Shown here: piece after piece, positions 8,296 through 9,525 of the stretch
Layout: each line of letters opens with the position of its first letter
Position numbering within the stretch: position 1 is the stretch's first letter
Source: Erwinia sp.
Lineage (GTDB): Bacteria; Pseudomonadota; Gammaproteobacteria; Enterobacterales; Enterobacteriaceae
Assembly: GCA_003512805.1 (NCBI GenBank)
Contig: DOOK01000433.1
Span: 2,993 to 12,517 of the forward strand
Length of the DNA: 9,525 nucleotides
Reading direction: 5' to 3'
Notes under the pieces: generated by a model
What the model was told of the DNA's origin: nothing
What the model saw: only the letters and a program-made list of their open reading frames with translations
Databases searched by the model: none
Position numbers and translations under genes: made by a program

Positions 8296-8994
8296 ATGAA
8301 TGCTCAACGTTTTGCCCGTATTCGTGAAATGCTGGCCGCCCGCCAGCATGATTTGACCGTCTGTATGGAACTGGTGCACAAACCGCATAACGTCTCTGCG
8401 GTTATACGCACGGCGGATGCGGTTGGCGTGCACGAAGTCCATGCGATCTGGCCGGGCAGCCGGATGCGTACGATGGCTTCTGCCGCTGCCGGGAGCAATA
8501 GCTGGGTGCAGGTAAAAACGCATCCGACTATAGCCGAGGCGGTTACGCATCTTAAGGGCCAGGGGATGCAGATCCTGGCTACGCACCTCTCTGATAAAGC
8601 GGTAGATTTCCGCGAGATCGATTACACCCGCCCGACCTGTATATTAATGGGTCAGGAAAAAACCGGTATTACCCAACAGGCGCTTGAACTGGCCGACCAG
8701 GAGATCGTTATTCCTATGGTAGGCATGGTGCAATCGCTGAACGTTTCCGTGGCTTCGGCGCTCATCCTCTATGAAGCGCAGCGCCAGCGCCAGAACGCTG
8801 GCATGTATCAGCGTCAGGAGAGCCTGCTTGATTGGCACGACCAGCAGCGTCTGCTTTTCGAGGGCGGCTATCCCGTTCTGGCCCGGGTTGCCAAACATAA
8901 AGGCTTACCTTATCCGCTCATTAGCGAGACGGGCGAGGTAATCGCCGATCCGGACTGGTGGGCCACCATGCAGGCATCGGTACGCAAAAAATGA
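8296..8994 (+). CDS. trmH: tRNA (guanosine(18)-2'-O)-methyltransferase TrmH
   Basis: TrmH (formerly SpoU) transfers a methyl group from S-adenosylmethionine to the 2'-OH of G18 in the D-loop of tRNAs. The 232-residue product (E. coli: 229) has the three SPOUT motifs. Motif 1 is HNVSAVIRTADAVG (31-44), with N32 and the catalytic-type arginine R38. Motif 2 is ILMGQEKTG (116-124). Motif 3 is IPMVGMVQSLNVSVASALIL (139-158), which forms the trefoil knot. The C-terminal extension past about residue 165 is less like E. coli, although WWATMQA is kept. The ATG lies 3 bases after the spoT stop with no good Shine-Dalgarno, so translation is probably coupled to spoT. Its stop overlaps the recG start as ATGA. 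Confidence 0.97.
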   Translation: MNAQRFARIREMLAARQHDLTVCMELVHKPHNVSAVIRTADAVGVHEVHAIWPGSRMRTMASAAAGSNSWVQVKTHPTIAEAVTHLKGQGMQILATHLSDKAVDFREIDYTRPTCILMGQEKTGITQQALELADQEIVIPMVGMVQSLNVSVASALILYEAQRQRQNAGMYQRQESLLDWHDQQRLLFEGGYPVLARVAKHKGLPYPLISETGEVIADPDWWATMQASVRKK

Positions 8995-9525
8995 CGGGCC
9001 GCCTGATGGATGCCATTCCGCTCAGCATGCTTGCCGGCGTTGGCGCAAGCCAGGCTGGCAAGCTGGCAAAACTCGGGCTGACCACCGTACAGGATCTGCT
9101 GCTTCATCTGCCCCTTCGCTACGAAGATCGCACTCAGCTTTACGCCATTAACGACCTTCTGCCCAATATTTACGCCACCGTAGAAGGCGAAGTGCTGCAA
9201 AGCGATATCTCTTTTGGCCGCCGCCGAATGCTGACCTGCCAAATCAGCGACGGCACCGGCATCCTGACGCTACGCTTTTTCAATTTTAACGCCGGAATGA
9301 AAAACAGCCTGGCGCCTGGCCGACGCGTCACGGCTTATGGTGAAATTAAGCGTGGCCAGCGTGGGGCCGAAATCATTCATCCTGAGTATCGCGTTCAGGG
9401 CGATAACAGCGTAGTAGAGTTACAGGAAACGCTGACGCCGGTTTACTCCACGACGGAAGGAGTGCGCCAGGCAACGCTGCGTAATTTGACCGATCAAGCG
9501 CTAAAGCTGCAGGATACCTGCCCTA
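8991..9525 (+). CDS. recG: ATP-dependent DNA helicase RecG, N-terminal part (cut by window end)
   Basis: RecG is a double-stranded DNA translocase that remodels stalled forks, R-loops and recombination intermediates. The first 178 codons are present, and the frame is open to the right edge. The product starts MTGRLMDAIPLS and continues with KLGLTTVQDLLLHLPLRYED, TCQISDGTGILTLRFFNF, IIHPEYRVQG and LQETLTPVYSTTEG. These match the N-terminal helical region and the OB-fold wedge domain that binds branched DNA. The helicase motor lies beyond the window. The ATG at 8991 overlaps the trmH stop by four bases (ATGA), and the N-terminus aligns with E. coli RecG (MKGRLLDAVPLS), which supports this start. 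No frameshift is seen in the part present. Confidence 0.96.
   Translation, partial: MTGRLMDAIPLSMLAGVGASQAGKLAKLGLTTVQDLLLHLPLRYEDRTQLYAINDLLPNIYATVEGEVLQSDISFGRRRMLTCQISDGTGILTLRFFNFNAGMKNSLAPGRRVTAYGEIKRGQRGAEIIHPEYRVQGDNSVVELQETLTPVYSTTEGVRQATLRNLTDQALKLQDTCP

Overview
The window is chromosomal DNA from a gamma-proteobacterium of the order Enterobacterales. The right two thirds carry the gene order of the E. coli K-12 yicG–ligB–gmk–rpoZ–spoT–trmH–recG region, and the proteins match E. coli closely. Several proteins have diverged tails, linkers or leader peptides (TrmH C-terminus, SpoT linker, LigB leader), which fits a genus such as Pantoea or Erwinia better than Escherichia. The genus call is inference from remembered sequences, not a search.

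Layout. Bases 1-14 are identical to the 3' end of the Illumina sequencing adapter, so the left edge is a contig end and not genomic DNA. Positions 15-714 are AT-rich accessory DNA: a 5'-truncated DUF3289 gene overlaps a DUF943 gene encoding a single-pass membrane protein. Positions 715-1622 hold no credible gene. They do contain a hairpin, an 18-base fragment identical to the 3' end of tRNA-Leu(CAA) (leuX, a common integration site) and a strong orphan terminator. This is what the edge of a decayed integrated island would look like.

Positions 1623-2665 are a patchwork: yjdM (phnA-type zinc-ribbon protein, + strand), then a minus-strand gene for an unknown protein with a Myb/SANT-like three-helix motif. 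Directly upstream of that gene, overlapping it by ATGA, is what looks like the 3' stub of a deleted VOC/glyoxalase-family gene.

From 2666 on, the core begins. yicG (+) and ligB (-) converge with 8 bases between them. ligB and gmk diverge from a 249-base region that holds a gmk promoter candidate and an imperfect direct repeat with a spacing of about three helical turns. gmk, rpoZ, spoT, trmH and recG then run as one + strand operon with short gaps, ending in the 4-base ATGA overlap of trmH and recG. recG is cut by the right edge.

How the genes work together: Gmk makes GDP from GMP; SpoT makes and destroys (p)ppGpp from GTP/GDP; RpoZ (omega) forms part of one ppGpp site on RNA polymerase. The first half of the operon therefore links guanine nucleotide supply, alarmone metabolism and the target of the alarmone. 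TrmH methylates tRNA and RecG remodels stalled forks. I see no clearly new multi-gene system. The most promising accessory unit is the DUF3289–DUF943 pair, which continues past the left contig end.
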